64,000 nt of DNA from an uncultured Lachnospiraceae bacterium (lineage in GTDB: Bacteria; Bacillota; Clostridia; Lachnospirales; Lachnospiraceae). This document shows, piece by piece, positions 39,533-49,140 of this stretch (its first letter is position 1; every line of letters starts with the position of its first letter). A model generated the notes under the pieces. That model had not been told where the DNA came from and searched no databases. It saw nothing but the letters and a program-made list of their open reading frames with translations. The stretch covers positions 1-64,000 of the forward strand of contig CAMWJC010000004.1 of the NCBI GenBank assembly GCA_947174495.1, given 5' to 3'. The position numbers and the translations under genes were made by a program.

Positions 39533-40258
39533 ATGATTTTTGTAATCATTGGAGCATTCTGCATATTATGTTCCATAAATTTTCTGTTGTGGCGCTTTTG
39601 GATGCCCTGGTATGTGGAACGCCGAATCTCCCGTTTTCAGAACGAGCTGGTGGACCGGCACTATGACGAGGTGGAGATCATGTATCGGAAGATGCGGGGA
39701 TGGCGCCACGATTACCATAACCATATTCAGGCACTGAAAGCTTACATGAGCCTTTCCCAGTATGAACAGGCCACAGCTTATCTGGACGGTCTGGAAAAGG
39801 ACCTGACCATGGTGGATACGGTGTTAAAAACAGGGAATGTAATGGTGGATGCTATTTTGAACAGTAAGCTTTCCCTGATACAGGAAAAGAAAATCGCCGT
39901 AGATGCCACTGCCCTTGTACCGGAAGATATTGCTGTTTCCGGTATTGATCTGTCCGTGATAATCGGCAATCTTCTGGATAATGCCATGGAGGCCTGCATG
40001 GAGCTTCCCAGCGAACAAGACCGCTTTATCCGGATCTATATAGACATCATCAAAAAGCAGCTATATATTTCAGTGACCAATTCCATGAAGGGAAAGGCGG
40101 GGAAATCAGGAGGACGCTTCCTCTCACGCAAGACAGGAAGCCATGGATTCGGCCTTTATCGGATTGACAGCATTGTTGCCAGATATGGCGGCTTTTTAAA
40201 CCGACAGACAGAGGAAGGAGTATTTGCTACTGAGATCATGCTGCCCCTGGTCAGCTGA
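39533..40258 (+). CDS. GHKL sensor kinase with reduced sensor domain
   Basis: A 241-residue AgrC-like histidine kinase. The phosphoacceptor region is RHDYHNHIQALKAYM, the N-box is IIGNLLDNAMEAC and the G-box is GSHGFGLYRID. Only one membrane segment (about 2-22) remains where AgrC-type kinases have six or seven, so it cannot sense a peptide in the usual way. The start at 39533 has AAGGGAGAAG; an ATG at 39485 inside the regulator gene has none. It pairs with the LytTR regulator just upstream. Confidence 0.85.
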   Translation: MIFVIIGAFCILCSINFLLWRFWMPWYVERRISRFQNELVDRHYDEVEIMYRKMRGWRHDYHNHIQALKAYMSLSQYEQATAYLDGLEKDLTMVDTVLKTGNVMVDAILNSKLSLIQEKKIAVDATALVPEDIAVSGIDLSVIIGNLLDNAMEACMELPSEQDRFIRIYIDIIKKQLYISVTNSMKGKAGKSGGRFLSRKTGSHGFGLYRIDSIVARYGGFLNRQTEEGVFATEIMLPLVS

Positions 40259-40307
40259 AGATAGCATCGCTTGATCAGCATCGCCTGATGGCGATTCAAA
40301 AATATGC

Positions 40308-40350
40308 AATTCGTGCGAAATGGGATACCATTTGTGCACGAATTTTTTTT
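40308..40350 (+). terminator. Intrinsic terminator between kinase and ABC genes
   Basis: AATTCGTGC (40308-40316) pairs with GCACGAATT (40336-40344) and AAATGG with CCATTT inside, followed by eight T's. A -10-like TATGAT lies downstream near 40367, so the ABC genes may have their own promoter. Confidence 0.8.
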
Positions 40351-40403
40351 GAGGGCTAATTTATGGTATGATGGGGACAATTTTAAGGAAAGGCAAGGGA
40401 AAA

Positions 40404-42281
40404 ATGAAAAACCAAAGGATACAAGGTGAAAGAAAATACGGGTTGGTCAGCAATGTGGTCTACAACATGAGATCATCCAAAGCATGGGATCCAAAGCTTT
40501 TTTACTACCAGCTTCTGATGATATTTCCGGACGTGGCAGCTGCCTGTATGGGAGTACTGCTTCCCGCATGGCTGGTAAAGGGGCTGGAGGCCAAATGGGA
40601 TTTGGGAAAGCTGCTCCTTACCATTTTTTTGCTTGCGTTTGGAATATGGGTTTTTGAGATGCTGCGTGAGGGCATGCAGGAATATTTGTACCGGAATTCT
40701 CTGTCTTTTAATCTGTACTATGAAAAATGCTGTTTTGCCAAAGTCATGGACATGGATTATGAAATGCTGGAAGACCCGAAAATCCGGGAGCTGACAGGAA
40801 ATACATGGAATGTGGTCCGCAACGTATTTGGAATCCGCAATTCTTTTCTGACAATCCCAAAGCTTCTTAGCGGAATTCTCGGCGCAGGTCTGTATGGCAT
40901 TCTGATAGGAAGCGAAAGCATTCTACTTCTTGTACTGATTATCCTGAATACAGCCGCCAGCTTCCTGTTGCTCTCCTTCGTGCGGAGAAAGCATGAAAAA
41001 TATCACAAAAGCTTAAGCTCCTTTACAGCAAAAGCTTCCTATATCAGCAGACAGACTATGGAAAAGACAGCCGGAAAGGAAATCCGAATCTATCAGATGG
41101 CGGACTGGTTTGTCCAAAAATATGAAGAATGCCTTAAGGGAATCGACGGAATCTACGGGCATATCCACAACTGGTATTTTGTAAGAGGAACCGCGGAGGC
41201 GCTCCTTTCCTTCCTCTCTGGGGGCTTTTCCTACGGCTATCTACTTTACCGTCTGGTACAGGGAAGCCTTGGAGCGGCAGACTTTGTGTTTTACACGGGG
41301 CTGCTGGGCGGCTTTGGCTCCTATTTCGGACAGATGCTTTATGGGATACTGTCCTTAAATGAATTGGATACCTCCATCAGCTATATCAGAAAATTTTTGT
41401 CTCTCCCGGAAAGTGTCTGGAACCCAGCCGGGATAGGCGAAAAGAGACTTGAAGCTATAAAGCAAAATGGCATAACGGTGGAACTGGAAAACATAAGTTA
41501 TACTTATCCCGGCGGGAAAGAACCTGTCCTTTCCGATATCAGCCTTGTGATCCGCCCCGGTGAAAGACTGGCGCTGATCGGACTGAATGGAGCAGGGAAG
41601 ACTACTTTAGTTAAGCTTCTTTGTGGATTTTATCAGCCTACGAAAGGGAAAATACTGATCAATGGTATCCCTGCAGCAGAATTTTCCAGGGAAGAATATT
41701 ACAGTCTGGTTTCTGTGCTGTTCCAGGATTCCTGCATACTTCCCATGACTCTGGATGAAAATCTTACCGGGCAGCCTATGAAAGCAAATCACTCCGCAGA
41801 AGAAGCCTGCCGGGAAAGGCTCTCGTGGGCGCTTAAGATTTCCGGCTTTTACGAAAAGTATGAAAGCCTTCCCGAAAAGGGCAATACTCTCCTTGTCAGG
41901 GAGGCAAACAAGGAAGCGCTGGATTTTTCGGGCGGGGAACGGCAGAAGATGCTTTTTGCAAGGGCGATCTATAAAGAGGCGCCTCTCCTGATTTTGGATG
42001 AGCCCACGGCCGCTCTTGACCCCATAGCGGAAAATGAACTGTATATGAAATACGGAGAAGCTGTAAAAGGACGAACCTGCATTTACATCTCCCACCGCTT
42101 ATCCAGCACCCGGTTTTGTGACCGGATCTGCCTGCTATCCGGTGGAAAGATTATAGAAGAGGGCACCCATGATGAGCTGATGGAAAAGAACGGAAGTTAT
42201 GCCAACCTTTACGAAGTCCAAAGCCGGTATTACAAAGAACAGGACATGCGGAAGAAAATGGAGGAAGCGTTTGATGAATAG
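40404..42281 (+). CDS. ABC exporter half-transporter 1
   Basis: A 625-residue protein joining an exporter-type membrane domain (six segments, about 35-330) to an ATPase. Walker A is GLNGAGKTT (near 393), the signature is DFSGGERQKM, Walker B is LLILDEPTAALDP and the H-loop is YISHRLSS. It overlaps the second half-transporter by 8 bp, so the two probably form a heterodimer. The chosen start (40404) follows AAGGGA; an ATG 12 codons upstream lacks a site. No peptidase C39 domain and no precursor peptide gene are seen, so the cargo is unknown. Regulation by the adjacent LytTR/GHKL pair is likely. Confidence 0.88.
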   Translation: MKNQRIQGERKYGLVSNVVYNMRSSKAWDPKLFYYQLLMIFPDVAAACMGVLLPAWLVKGLEAKWDLGKLLLTIFLLAFGIWVFEMLREGMQEYLYRNSLSFNLYYEKCCFAKVMDMDYEMLEDPKIRELTGNTWNVVRNVFGIRNSFLTIPKLLSGILGAGLYGILIGSESILLLVLIILNTAASFLLLSFVRRKHEKYHKSLSSFTAKASYISRQTMEKTAGKEIRIYQMADWFVQKYEECLKGIDGIYGHIHNWYFVRGTAEALLSFLSGGFSYGYLLYRLVQGSLGAADFVFYTGLLGGFGSYFGQMLYGILSLNELDTSISYIRKFLSLPESVWNPAGIGEKRLEAIKQNGITVELENISYTYPGGKEPVLSDISLVIRPGERLALIGLNGAGKTTLVKLLCGFYQPTKGKILINGIPAAEFSREEYYSLVSVLFQDSCILPMTLDENLTGQPMKANHSAEEACRERLSWALKISGFYEKYESLPEKGNTLLVREANKEALDFSGGERQKMLFARAIYKEAPLLILDEPTAALDPIAENELYMKYGEAVKGRTCIYISHRLSSTRFCDRICLLSGGKIIEEGTHDELMEKNGSYANLYEVQSRYYKEQDMRKKMEEAFDE

Positions 42282-44094
42282 AGAGGATCTTAAATATATC
42301 TGGATGCTTTTTAAAGAAATAGCAAGCCGGGAAAAGAAGATTGTGGTATGTACCTTCCTGCTGTCCATACTGGAAGCCATATTACCCTATATCACCATTT
42401 TGTGCACCGGATATCTGGTGGATGGTATATATCGGGGAGAAAATTGGGAAACGCTGCTTTTTTATACGGTTGTAGCTCTTACCATAAAGCTCTTTTTCCA
42501 AATTCTGCATTCCCGTGTGGAGGAATGGTTTAACCAGAAGCTGGACTACACCAGGATATTGGATGAAGAACAGCTAAACCGCCAGAGCCTTTCCATGGAC
42601 TATGAATATCTAGAGGACACTGATGTGCAGGAGCTGCGTACCAGAGCCCTGGCAAGATCCTTCTATGGAATAAGAGGCTGGCTCCTTCTGCAGACCAAGG
42701 ATTTTTTTCATCACATCCTGTCCGTCCTTACCGCTGTGGTAATCATACTTCCTATGATCACACAGGGAGGGGTGTTTCGGAAGACAGGGGCATTTTCGCT
42801 TTGTGCTTCTCTGCTCTTGTTCCTGGTGATTGGAGTGCTGGTGTGGGGAAATTACAGGGCAGGGATCTATTATACCCGTAAATCTATGAAAATGCTTGAT
42901 GAACTGGACGGCATCCATAATAAAAGCGCTTATTATCTGGATATGCTCTCCGGCATAGAATCTCAAAAGGACTTAAGGATTAACGGACAGAAGGGAATGA
43001 TCGCAAAAGATGTGGACACACTGTTTGAGGCGTCAAGAAAAGGCGAATGGAGAATCGGTCAGATGTACATTAAGAGGCAGTACCTCGGTGTGACTTTTCC
43101 GGGAATCAGCGGGCTTTTTATTTATCTGTTTGCAGGGGTAAAAGCCTATCTGGGACAAATATCTATTGGAGATGTGGTAACTTACACGGCAAGCATTGTC
43201 CGGCTGGCTAAATCTGCCTCTTCCCTTGCAAACTGCACGGGACGTCTGAAAAGTGTAGCTGACTATGCCAGAGATTATATCAACTACAGGGATCTGGAAA
43301 AGAGAAAGCAGCAGGGCACGATTCCGGTGGAAAAGCGCAGGGACAATCGGTTTCAGATTGATTTTGAGCATGTCTCTTTCCGCTACCCGGGAACAGAAGC
43401 TTATGTGATCCGTGACCTGACCCTTTCCTTCGTGATTGGGGAAAAGATGGCTATCGTGGGGCGGAACGGGTCTGGGAAGACCACCTTTATCAAGCTCCTT
43501 TGCAGACTGTACGATGTGACAGAAGGCTGTATCAAGCTGAATGGGATAGACATCCGCAAATATGACTATCAGGAATATTGTGCCCTCTTTGCTGTAGTGT
43601 TTCAGGATTTTTGCATCTTTGCCTTTCCTCTGGGTGAAAACATTGCATCAGGCAGTACTGTGGAAAAGGGCAGAGCCCTGGATGCTCTCATAAGAGCAGG
43701 ATTGAAAGATCGTCTTGGGGAGCTGGCTGGGGAACTTGAGACTTACGTCGGAAGAGAATTTTGCGATGGAGGCATCTCTTTTTCCGGCGGGGAGAAGCAG
43801 AAGATGGCTATTGCCCGGGCAATTTACAAGGATGCACCTTTTGTCATCATGGATGAACCCACTGCAGCCCTTGACCCTCTTGCGGAATGTGATGTTTATG
43901 CAGGGTTTGACAAGATGGTGGGAAAAAAGACAGCGCTGTATATCTCACACCGGCTTGCTTCCTGCCGGTTCTGCGAGGATATCCTGGTGTTTGATAAAGG
44001 ACAGGTGGTGCAGAGAGGAAGTCATGAGGATCTGGCGGGACAGGACGGAATCTATCGGGAACTTTGGAATGCCCAGGCGCAATATTATCAGTAA
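42274..44094 (+). CDS. ABC exporter half-transporter 2
   Basis: A 606-residue partner of the preceding half-transporter, with six membrane segments (about 20-330) and an ATPase carrying Walker A GRNGSGKTT (near 396), signature SFSGGEKQKM, Walker B FVIMDEPTAALDP and YISHRLAS. Both subunits keep the Glu after Walker B, so both ATP sites look competent. The start at 42274 has GGAGGAAG and lies within the end of the first gene, showing translational coupling. Export of a peptide, lipid or drug is possible. Confidence 0.88.
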   Translation: MNREDLKYIWMLFKEIASREKKIVVCTFLLSILEAILPYITILCTGYLVDGIYRGENWETLLFYTVVALTIKLFFQILHSRVEEWFNQKLDYTRILDEEQLNRQSLSMDYEYLEDTDVQELRTRALARSFYGIRGWLLLQTKDFFHHILSVLTAVVIILPMITQGGVFRKTGAFSLCASLLLFLVIGVLVWGNYRAGIYYTRKSMKMLDELDGIHNKSAYYLDMLSGIESQKDLRINGQKGMIAKDVDTLFEASRKGEWRIGQMYIKRQYLGVTFPGISGLFIYLFAGVKAYLGQISIGDVVTYTASIVRLAKSASSLANCTGRLKSVADYARDYINYRDLEKRKQQGTIPVEKRRDNRFQIDFEHVSFRYPGTEAYVIRDLTLSFVIGEKMAIVGRNGSGKTTFIKLLCRLYDVTEGCIKLNGIDIRKYDYQEYCALFAVVFQDFCIFAFPLGENIASGSTVEKGRALDALIRAGLKDRLGELAGELETYVGREFCDGGISFSGGEKQKMAIARAIYKDAPFVIMDEPTAALDPLAECDVYAGFDKMVGKKTALYISHRLASCRFCEDILVFDKGQVVQRGSHEDLAGQDGIYRELWNAQAQYYQ

Positions 44095-44158
44095 ACAAAA
44101 ATTCAGCTTATGCAAGTTCCATAAATATAAAAAATGAATTAAATTCTTAAAAGGTATA

Positions 44159-44187
44159 TTGACAGAGTAGTTCTTTGTTAATATACT
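44159..44187 (+). promoter_or_regulatory. Promoter of the RND transporter gene
   Basis: Consensus TTGACA (44159-44164), a 17-bp spacer and TATACT (44182-44187). An operator-like palindrome follows at 44201. Confidence 0.8.
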
Positions 44188-44200
44188 TTTTTTGGTTAAT

Positions 44201-44218
44201 TCCGACCGACTGGTCGGA
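44201..44218. promoter_or_regulatory. TetR-type operator
   Basis: TCCGACC-GACT-GGTCGGA is an 18-bp inverted repeat just downstream of the promoter start point, well placed for repression by the TetR protein encoded right after the transporter gene. Confidence 0.7.
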
Positions 44219-44237
44219 CGAAAAGGAGAGTTTACAT

Positions 44238-47200
44238 ATGCTAGGAAAATTCAGTGTCAAAAAACCATATACAGTTTTGGTAGCAGTAGTGCTTGTTATT
44301 GTGTTGGGAGTGGTATCTTTTACGAAAATGACCACAGACCTTCTGCCAAGTATCAGCTTACCTTATGTAATCGTTATGACGTCTTATCCGGGGGCCAGCC
44401 CGGAAACGGTGGAAATGGTGGTGACAAAGCCGGTGGAAGCATCCATGGCTACGGTAAGTAATATAGAAGGAATCAGTTCCGTGTCCAATGAGAACTATTC
44501 TATGGTAATTTTGGAATTTGCCCAGTCCACGGATATGAACGGCGCTTCGTTGGAAATCCGTGAAAATCTGGATCAGATCAAAAGCTATTGGGATGATTCC
44601 GTTGGAAATCCTATTATTATGAAATTGAATCCGGATATGCTCCCGATCATGATTGCCGCAGTAGGCGGAAACAACATGACTTCTGCCGAGGTTACGGAGC
44701 TTACCCAAAATACGATTATTCCGGAACTGGAAAGTATTGAAGGAGTGGCATCGGCCAGTGCTACCGGGCTTTTGGAAGAAAGCGTTCATGTGATCATTCG
44801 CCAGGAGAAGATCGATTTGATCAATGAACAGGTTTTTGGCTCTATTGATAAGGAAATTGATGAGACAAAAGAAGAGCTTGAGGAGAAGAAGCAGGAGGTT
44901 TATGACGGGCAGTCAGAACTTGCGGATGCCCGCAAAGAGCTTGCCGATTCTGAGGTGGATCTGGAGGAGAGCCGACAGAAGCTGGAAGACTCTAAGCAGG
45001 AACTGGAGGATTCCCGTAAGGAAATTGAGGACGGAAAGGCAGAGATTGCAGAGAATAAGCAGAAGCTGGAGGAGGGAAAGACGGAGCTTTCGGATAAAAA
45101 GGAGGCTACAACGAAGCAGCTTGCGGAGGCGGAGGCCCAGATCATAACGGCAAAGGCGGATCTGGAAGCGACGAAGGTGCACTTTACAGCGGAGATTGCT
45201 ACTTTGGAAGCGACGAATGAAGGGTATAATTCTGGAATTTCACAGATCAACGAGGCAAAAAAAGAGATTGAGGAGAATAAAAAGAAATTAGAGACGGCTA
45301 AAGATACAATTAATATGATTGATAAGGCAGAAGACATATCAGCCAAACGGCAGATTTTAGCTGCTTTGACAGGAATGGATGCGGAGGTAGTGGCAGCCCT
45401 TCTAGATGGGGAGGTTGAAAAGCAGTTAGATGCGTTGAAAGCTGGTATTAATGCAGAGTTGAATGGACAAACATTTGATGAGGCAATTAGTGCACTGGAT
45501 CAGGCAATTAGTGAACTGGAAGAAAAGATTACGGAGATGGAATCCCAGATTGCTTTGAACAATGCCGCCATCACGCAAATGGAATCCACTCTTGCTGACA
45601 TTGAAGGAAACATTGCCAAGCTGGACGCTGCCCTGATAGAGCTTTATCAGGGTAACCTTACCGCTGCTATCGAATTTGCTAATGCTCAGACCGCTATCAG
45701 TCTGGGAGAACTGCAGATCACCACGGCTGAGTCTCAGCTGAAAGCAGGGGAATCCCAGTTGGAAGCAGGTGAAGAACAGATCAAATCCGGCGAGGAACAG
45801 CTGGAAGCGGGAAGAGAACAGATTGAGTCTGCCTATGAGCAGTTAAATGATACGGCAGAGCAGCTTGCCGATGCATTGCAGCAGATATTAGACGGGGAAG
45901 AAGAACTTGAGGAAGCAAGGGAGGACGCTTATGATAAAGCGGATATGAGCAGTGTCCTTACCGTGGATACAGTAAAAGCCTTGCTGGCGGCGCAAAACTT
46001 TTCCATGCCGGCAGGTTATGTGACAGAGGAAGGAATTTCTTATCTGATCCGGGTAGGTGATAAGCCTAGAGATATCGAAGAACTGAAGAAAATGCCACTG
46101 CTCAACACGGAAATGGATGATGTGGATGTGATCACTCTGGGAGATGTGGCGGACGTATTTATGACGGATAATTCGGCGGATATTTATGCCAATGTGAACG
46201 GAGCGCCGGGTATTATGGTGACCATTCAGAAGCAGACCGGTTATTCCACAGGTGATGTTTCGGATAAGATTCTTGATAAATTTGCGGAATTGATGGAAGA
46301 GAACGAGAACCTGATGCTGATTACCCTGATGGATCAGGGAATTTACATTGATCTGGTGATGGATTCCATTATCAACAATATATTATTTGGGGCAGTGCTT
46401 GCGATTTTGATCCTGATTCTGTTCCTTAAAGATTTACGGCCTACGGCTGTGATTGCCTGCTCTATTCCCATCAGCCTTGTTACAGCCATTGTGTGCATGT
46501 ATTTCAGCGGTGTGACACTGAACGTAATCTCATTGTCCGGTTTGGCGCTTGGAATAGGTATGCTGGTGGATAACTCTATTGTGGTTATTGAAAACATTTA
46601 CCGAATGCGCAAGGAAGGTCTTTCGGCAAAAGAAGCAGCGGTGGAAGGTGCCGGTGAAGTGGCAGGGGCAATCATGGCATCTACCCTTACGACCGTATGT
46701 GTATTTTTGCCTATTGTTTTCACTGAAGGAATTACCAGACAGCTGTTTGTAGATATGGGACTGACCATTGCTTACTCTTTGCTGGCAAGTCTTGCCATCG
46801 CCCTTACCGTGGTTCCGGCAATGGCTTCCAAAATGCTGACCAAAACAAAGGAGCAGAAGGAGAGCAGGTTTTTTACAACATTGATAGGCGGATATGAGAA
46901 GCTGCTTTACCTGTCACTTAAAGGAAAGCCCATTGTGTTGCTTGCGGTTGTGGCGCTTTTGGTGTTCAGTGCAATTGCTTCTTATGCGAAAGGTACGGCT
47001 TTTATGCCGGAGATGGACAGTACCCAGATGACGTTATCGCTGACCATGCCGGATGATACACCTCTTGCTGAGACTGCGGTGGTTACAGATGAGATCGTGG
47101 ACCGGTTATTACAAATGAAAGAAGTAACTGATGTGGGAGCTATGGCAAGCACCTCTTCCATGAGCATGTTGACAGGAAGCGGAGATGCAGCCACTAATGC

Positions 47201-48449
47201 AGCGGATGTATATATTTCATTAAGCGAGGACAAAAAGAAGAGTAATAAAGTACTGGCAGTTGAGATTGAAGAAATGCTTACGGATCTTTGTGAAAAAAAT
47301 AATGCAGAGATCGATATAGAAACTTCCAACATGGATATGAGTGCATTAGGAGGAAGTGGAATCTCCATTCAGGTTCGGGGACGTGAGATCGACACGATGC
47401 AGAGGGTAGCAGAGGAAGTGGCCGAAATTGTAAAAGGAGTGGAAGGGACGCAGAATGTTTCCAACGGTCTGGAGGATTCCACCGGAGAAATGCGTATCCT
47501 TATTGACCGGGATAAGGCCATTGAGCACGGTCTTACGGTTGCGGAAATTTTTCAGCAGATCAGTGTCAAACTTGCGGACGCATCCAGTTCTACCACGCTT
47601 GAGACCGAGATCAAGGAATATGATGTTTATGTAAAACATGGATCGGATATGGAACTTACCAGATCTTTAGTTAAAAATATTGAGATCGATCGTACGAAAC
47701 AGGACGGAACCAGAGAAAAGATTCCTCTTTCCGAGCTGGCATCTTTTGAAGATACTATTTCGCCCAAGTCCATTAACCGTACGGAGCAGACCAGATACAT
47801 CGGTGTGTCAGCAGAGATCGCGGATGGTTACAATGTTGGTCTGGTGTCGGATGATGTAGAACGGGCATTAAAGGACTACCAGGTTCCTACAGGTTATTCT
47901 CTGGTAATGTCAGGGGAAAACGAGACCATCACTGATGCAATGGAACAATTGTATTTGATGCTTTTGCTGGCTTTGATCTTTATGTATTTGATCATGGTAG
48001 CGCAGTTCCAGTCTTTGCTTTCGCCTTTTATCATTATGTTCACTATTCCTCTTGCATTTACAGGCGGTTTCCTGGGACTGGTGATCAGTGGAAGCGAACT
48101 GAGCGTTATTGCACTGATCGGTTTTGTTATGCTTTCCGGTATTATTGTTAATAACGGTATTGTGCTTGTGGATTACATGAACCAATTAAGAGCAGAAGGA
48201 ATGGAAAAGAAAGAGGCGATCCTTACGGCAGGAAAGACAAGGCTTCGTCCGGTGCTTATGACGGCACTGACAACCATTTTAGCCTTGTGTACCATGGTGT
48301 TCAGTAACGACATGGGTTCAGAGATGGCAAAACCAATGGCCATCGTTACCATCGGCGGACTGGTTTACGGTACACTGCTTACGCTGGTAGTGATTCCTTG
48401 TATTTATGACATATTTTCACGGGAAAAGAAGATTCCTGATATAAAATAA
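44238..48449 (+). CDS. RND-family efflux transporter with coiled-coil insertion
   Basis: A 1403-residue membrane pump of the HAE/SwrC type driven by the proton gradient. The RND core is intact: N-terminal helix, first extracellular loop (YPGASPETVEMVVTKPVEAS), helix block with LGIGMLVDNSIVVIENIYR, the second loop, and the final helices (MLSGIIVNNGIVLVDYMNQL). Between about residues 201 and 568 a Glu/Lys/Gln/Ala-rich coiled coil is inserted in the first loop, near the part that docks to TolC in Gram-negative pumps. Without the insertion the length is the normal 1030. The start has AAGGAGAG. The adjacent palindrome and TetR gene suggest ligand-induced expression. Confidence 0.9.
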   Translation: MLGKFSVKKPYTVLVAVVLVIVLGVVSFTKMTTDLLPSISLPYVIVMTSYPGASPETVEMVVTKPVEASMATVSNIEGISSVSNENYSMVILEFAQSTDMNGASLEIRENLDQIKSYWDDSVGNPIIMKLNPDMLPIMIAAVGGNNMTSAEVTELTQNTIIPELESIEGVASASATGLLEESVHVIIRQEKIDLINEQVFGSIDKEIDETKEELEEKKQEVYDGQSELADARKELADSEVDLEESRQKLEDSKQELEDSRKEIEDGKAEIAENKQKLEEGKTELSDKKEATTKQLAEAEAQIITAKADLEATKVHFTAEIATLEATNEGYNSGISQINEAKKEIEENKKKLETAKDTINMIDKAEDISAKRQILAALTGMDAEVVAALLDGEVEKQLDALKAGINAELNGQTFDEAISALDQAISELEEKITEMESQIALNNAAITQMESTLADIEGNIAKLDAALIELYQGNLTAAIEFANAQTAISLGELQITTAESQLKAGESQLEAGEEQIKSGEEQLEAGREQIESAYEQLNDTAEQLADALQQILDGEEELEEAREDAYDKADMSSVLTVDTVKALLAAQNFSMPAGYVTEEGISYLIRVGDKPRDIEELKKMPLLNTEMDDVDVITLGDVADVFMTDNSADIYANVNGAPGIMVTIQKQTGYSTGDVSDKILDKFAELMEENENLMLITLMDQGIYIDLVMDSIINNILFGAVLAILILILFLKDLRPTAVIACSIPISLVTAIVCMYFSGVTLNVISLSGLALGIGMLVDNSIVVIENIYRMRKEGLSAKEAAVEGAGEVAGAIMASTLTTVCVFLPIVFTEGITRQLFVDMGLTIAYSLLASLAIALTVVPAMASKMLTKTKEQKESRFFTTLIGGYEKLLYLSLKGKPIVLLAVVALLVFSAIASYAKGTAFMPEMDSTQMTLSLTMPDDTPLAETAVVTDEIVDRLLQMKEVTDVGAMASTSSMSMLTGSGDAATNAADVYISLSEDKKKSNKVLAVEIEEMLTDLCEKNNAEIDIETSNMDMSALGGSGISIQVRGREIDTMQRVAEEVAEIVKGVEGTQNVSNGLEDSTGEMRILIDRDKAIEHGLTVAEIFQQISVKLADASSSTTLETEIKEYDVYVKHGSDMELTRSLVKNIEIDRTKQDGTREKIPLSELASFEDTISPKSINRTEQTRYIGVSAEIADGYNVGLVSDDVERALKDYQVPTGYSLVMSGENETITDAMEQLYLMLLLALIFMYLIMVAQFQSLLSPFIIMFTIPLAFTGGFLGLVISGSELSVIALIGFVMLSGIIVNNGIVLVDYMNQLRAEGMEKKEAILTAGKTRLRPVLMTALTTILALCTMVFSNDMGSEMAKPMAIVTIGGLVYGTLLTLVVIPCIYDIFSREKKIPDIK

Positions 48450-48494
48450 GATGAACTAGAAGTGATATCAAGTGGTCATTTAACGGAGGATGAA

Positions 48495-49127
48495 ATGGAA
48501 AAACAGGAATTATCACCCAAAGTGCTTGCTGCCTATAAGGCGGTAGCGGAATTATTTATGGAAGGGGCAGATTTAAGCAGCCTTACGGTTTCGGAAATCA
48601 CTGCCCGGGCGGGAATCGGCAAGGGTACGGTTTACGATTATTTTGCAAACAAGGAAGAAATGCTGGCAGGCGCCCTGTATCATGAAATGGATGTAGTCTG
48701 TGCAGAGCTCTATAAGCAACTTCAGAAAAAACGAAATTTGTATGAAAAGATGGAGCAGATTCTGGTGGATATGGAGGAACACATGCAGGAAGTGGGATGT
48801 GCATTTAAAGTACTTCATCTGCTGATGGATAATTCGCAGGTCAGCAAGCAGCTCCGGGAACTTTTTCGAAGGAGAAAAGATAACGAGATCCCGCTTTTTG
48901 CACTTCTCCGTGAGTTAATCATAGAGGAGCTTGGAGAGGATATCAGTCTTTCCGGGGAGGATATTACCTATCTGGTCATGAATACAGTTTCCCGTCTGAT
49001 CTGCTATGCTATGTATTTAAATCAGGATGAAGCAGTGCGCTCTTTTGACACTAAGACGATGAGAGAGCGTCTGTGCCGGGATATCTGTAGGGATGTGGAG
49101 GAAAACAGACAGCCGGGAGAGGATTGA
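48495..49127 (+). CDS. TetR-family regulator of the RND pump
   Basis: A 210-residue regulator with an N-terminal TetR HTH (LSSLTVSEITARAGIGKGTV, then YDYFANKEEMLAGAL) and a helical ligand domain. It is 45 bp after the RND gene, in the same direction, and a perfect TetR-like palindrome lies in the RND promoter, so autorepression of the pump operon is likely. The chosen start has ACGGAGG; an upstream in-frame ATA/ATG extension is weaker. The inducing ligand is unknown. Confidence 0.88.
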   Translation: MEKQELSPKVLAAYKAVAELFMEGADLSSLTVSEITARAGIGKGTVYDYFANKEEMLAGALYHEMDVVCAELYKQLQKKRNLYEKMEQILVDMEEHMQEVGCAFKVLHLLMDNSQVSKQLRELFRRRKDNEIPLFALLRELIIEELGEDISLSGEDITYLVMNTVSRLICYAMYLNQDEAVRSFDTKTMRERLCRDICRDVEENRQPGED

Positions 49128-49140
49128 TGAAGGAGATTGA

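Noticed and set aside
38788-44094. Complete agr-like quorum or bacteriocin cluster
   Set aside because: There is no AgrB-like peptidase, no C39 domain in the ABC proteins and no precursor peptide gene with a ribosome site in the gaps.
44838-45942. Coiled-coil region of the RND gene as a separate SMC-like gene
   Set aside because: The frame is continuous with the RND core on both sides and there is no ATPase motif in the coil.
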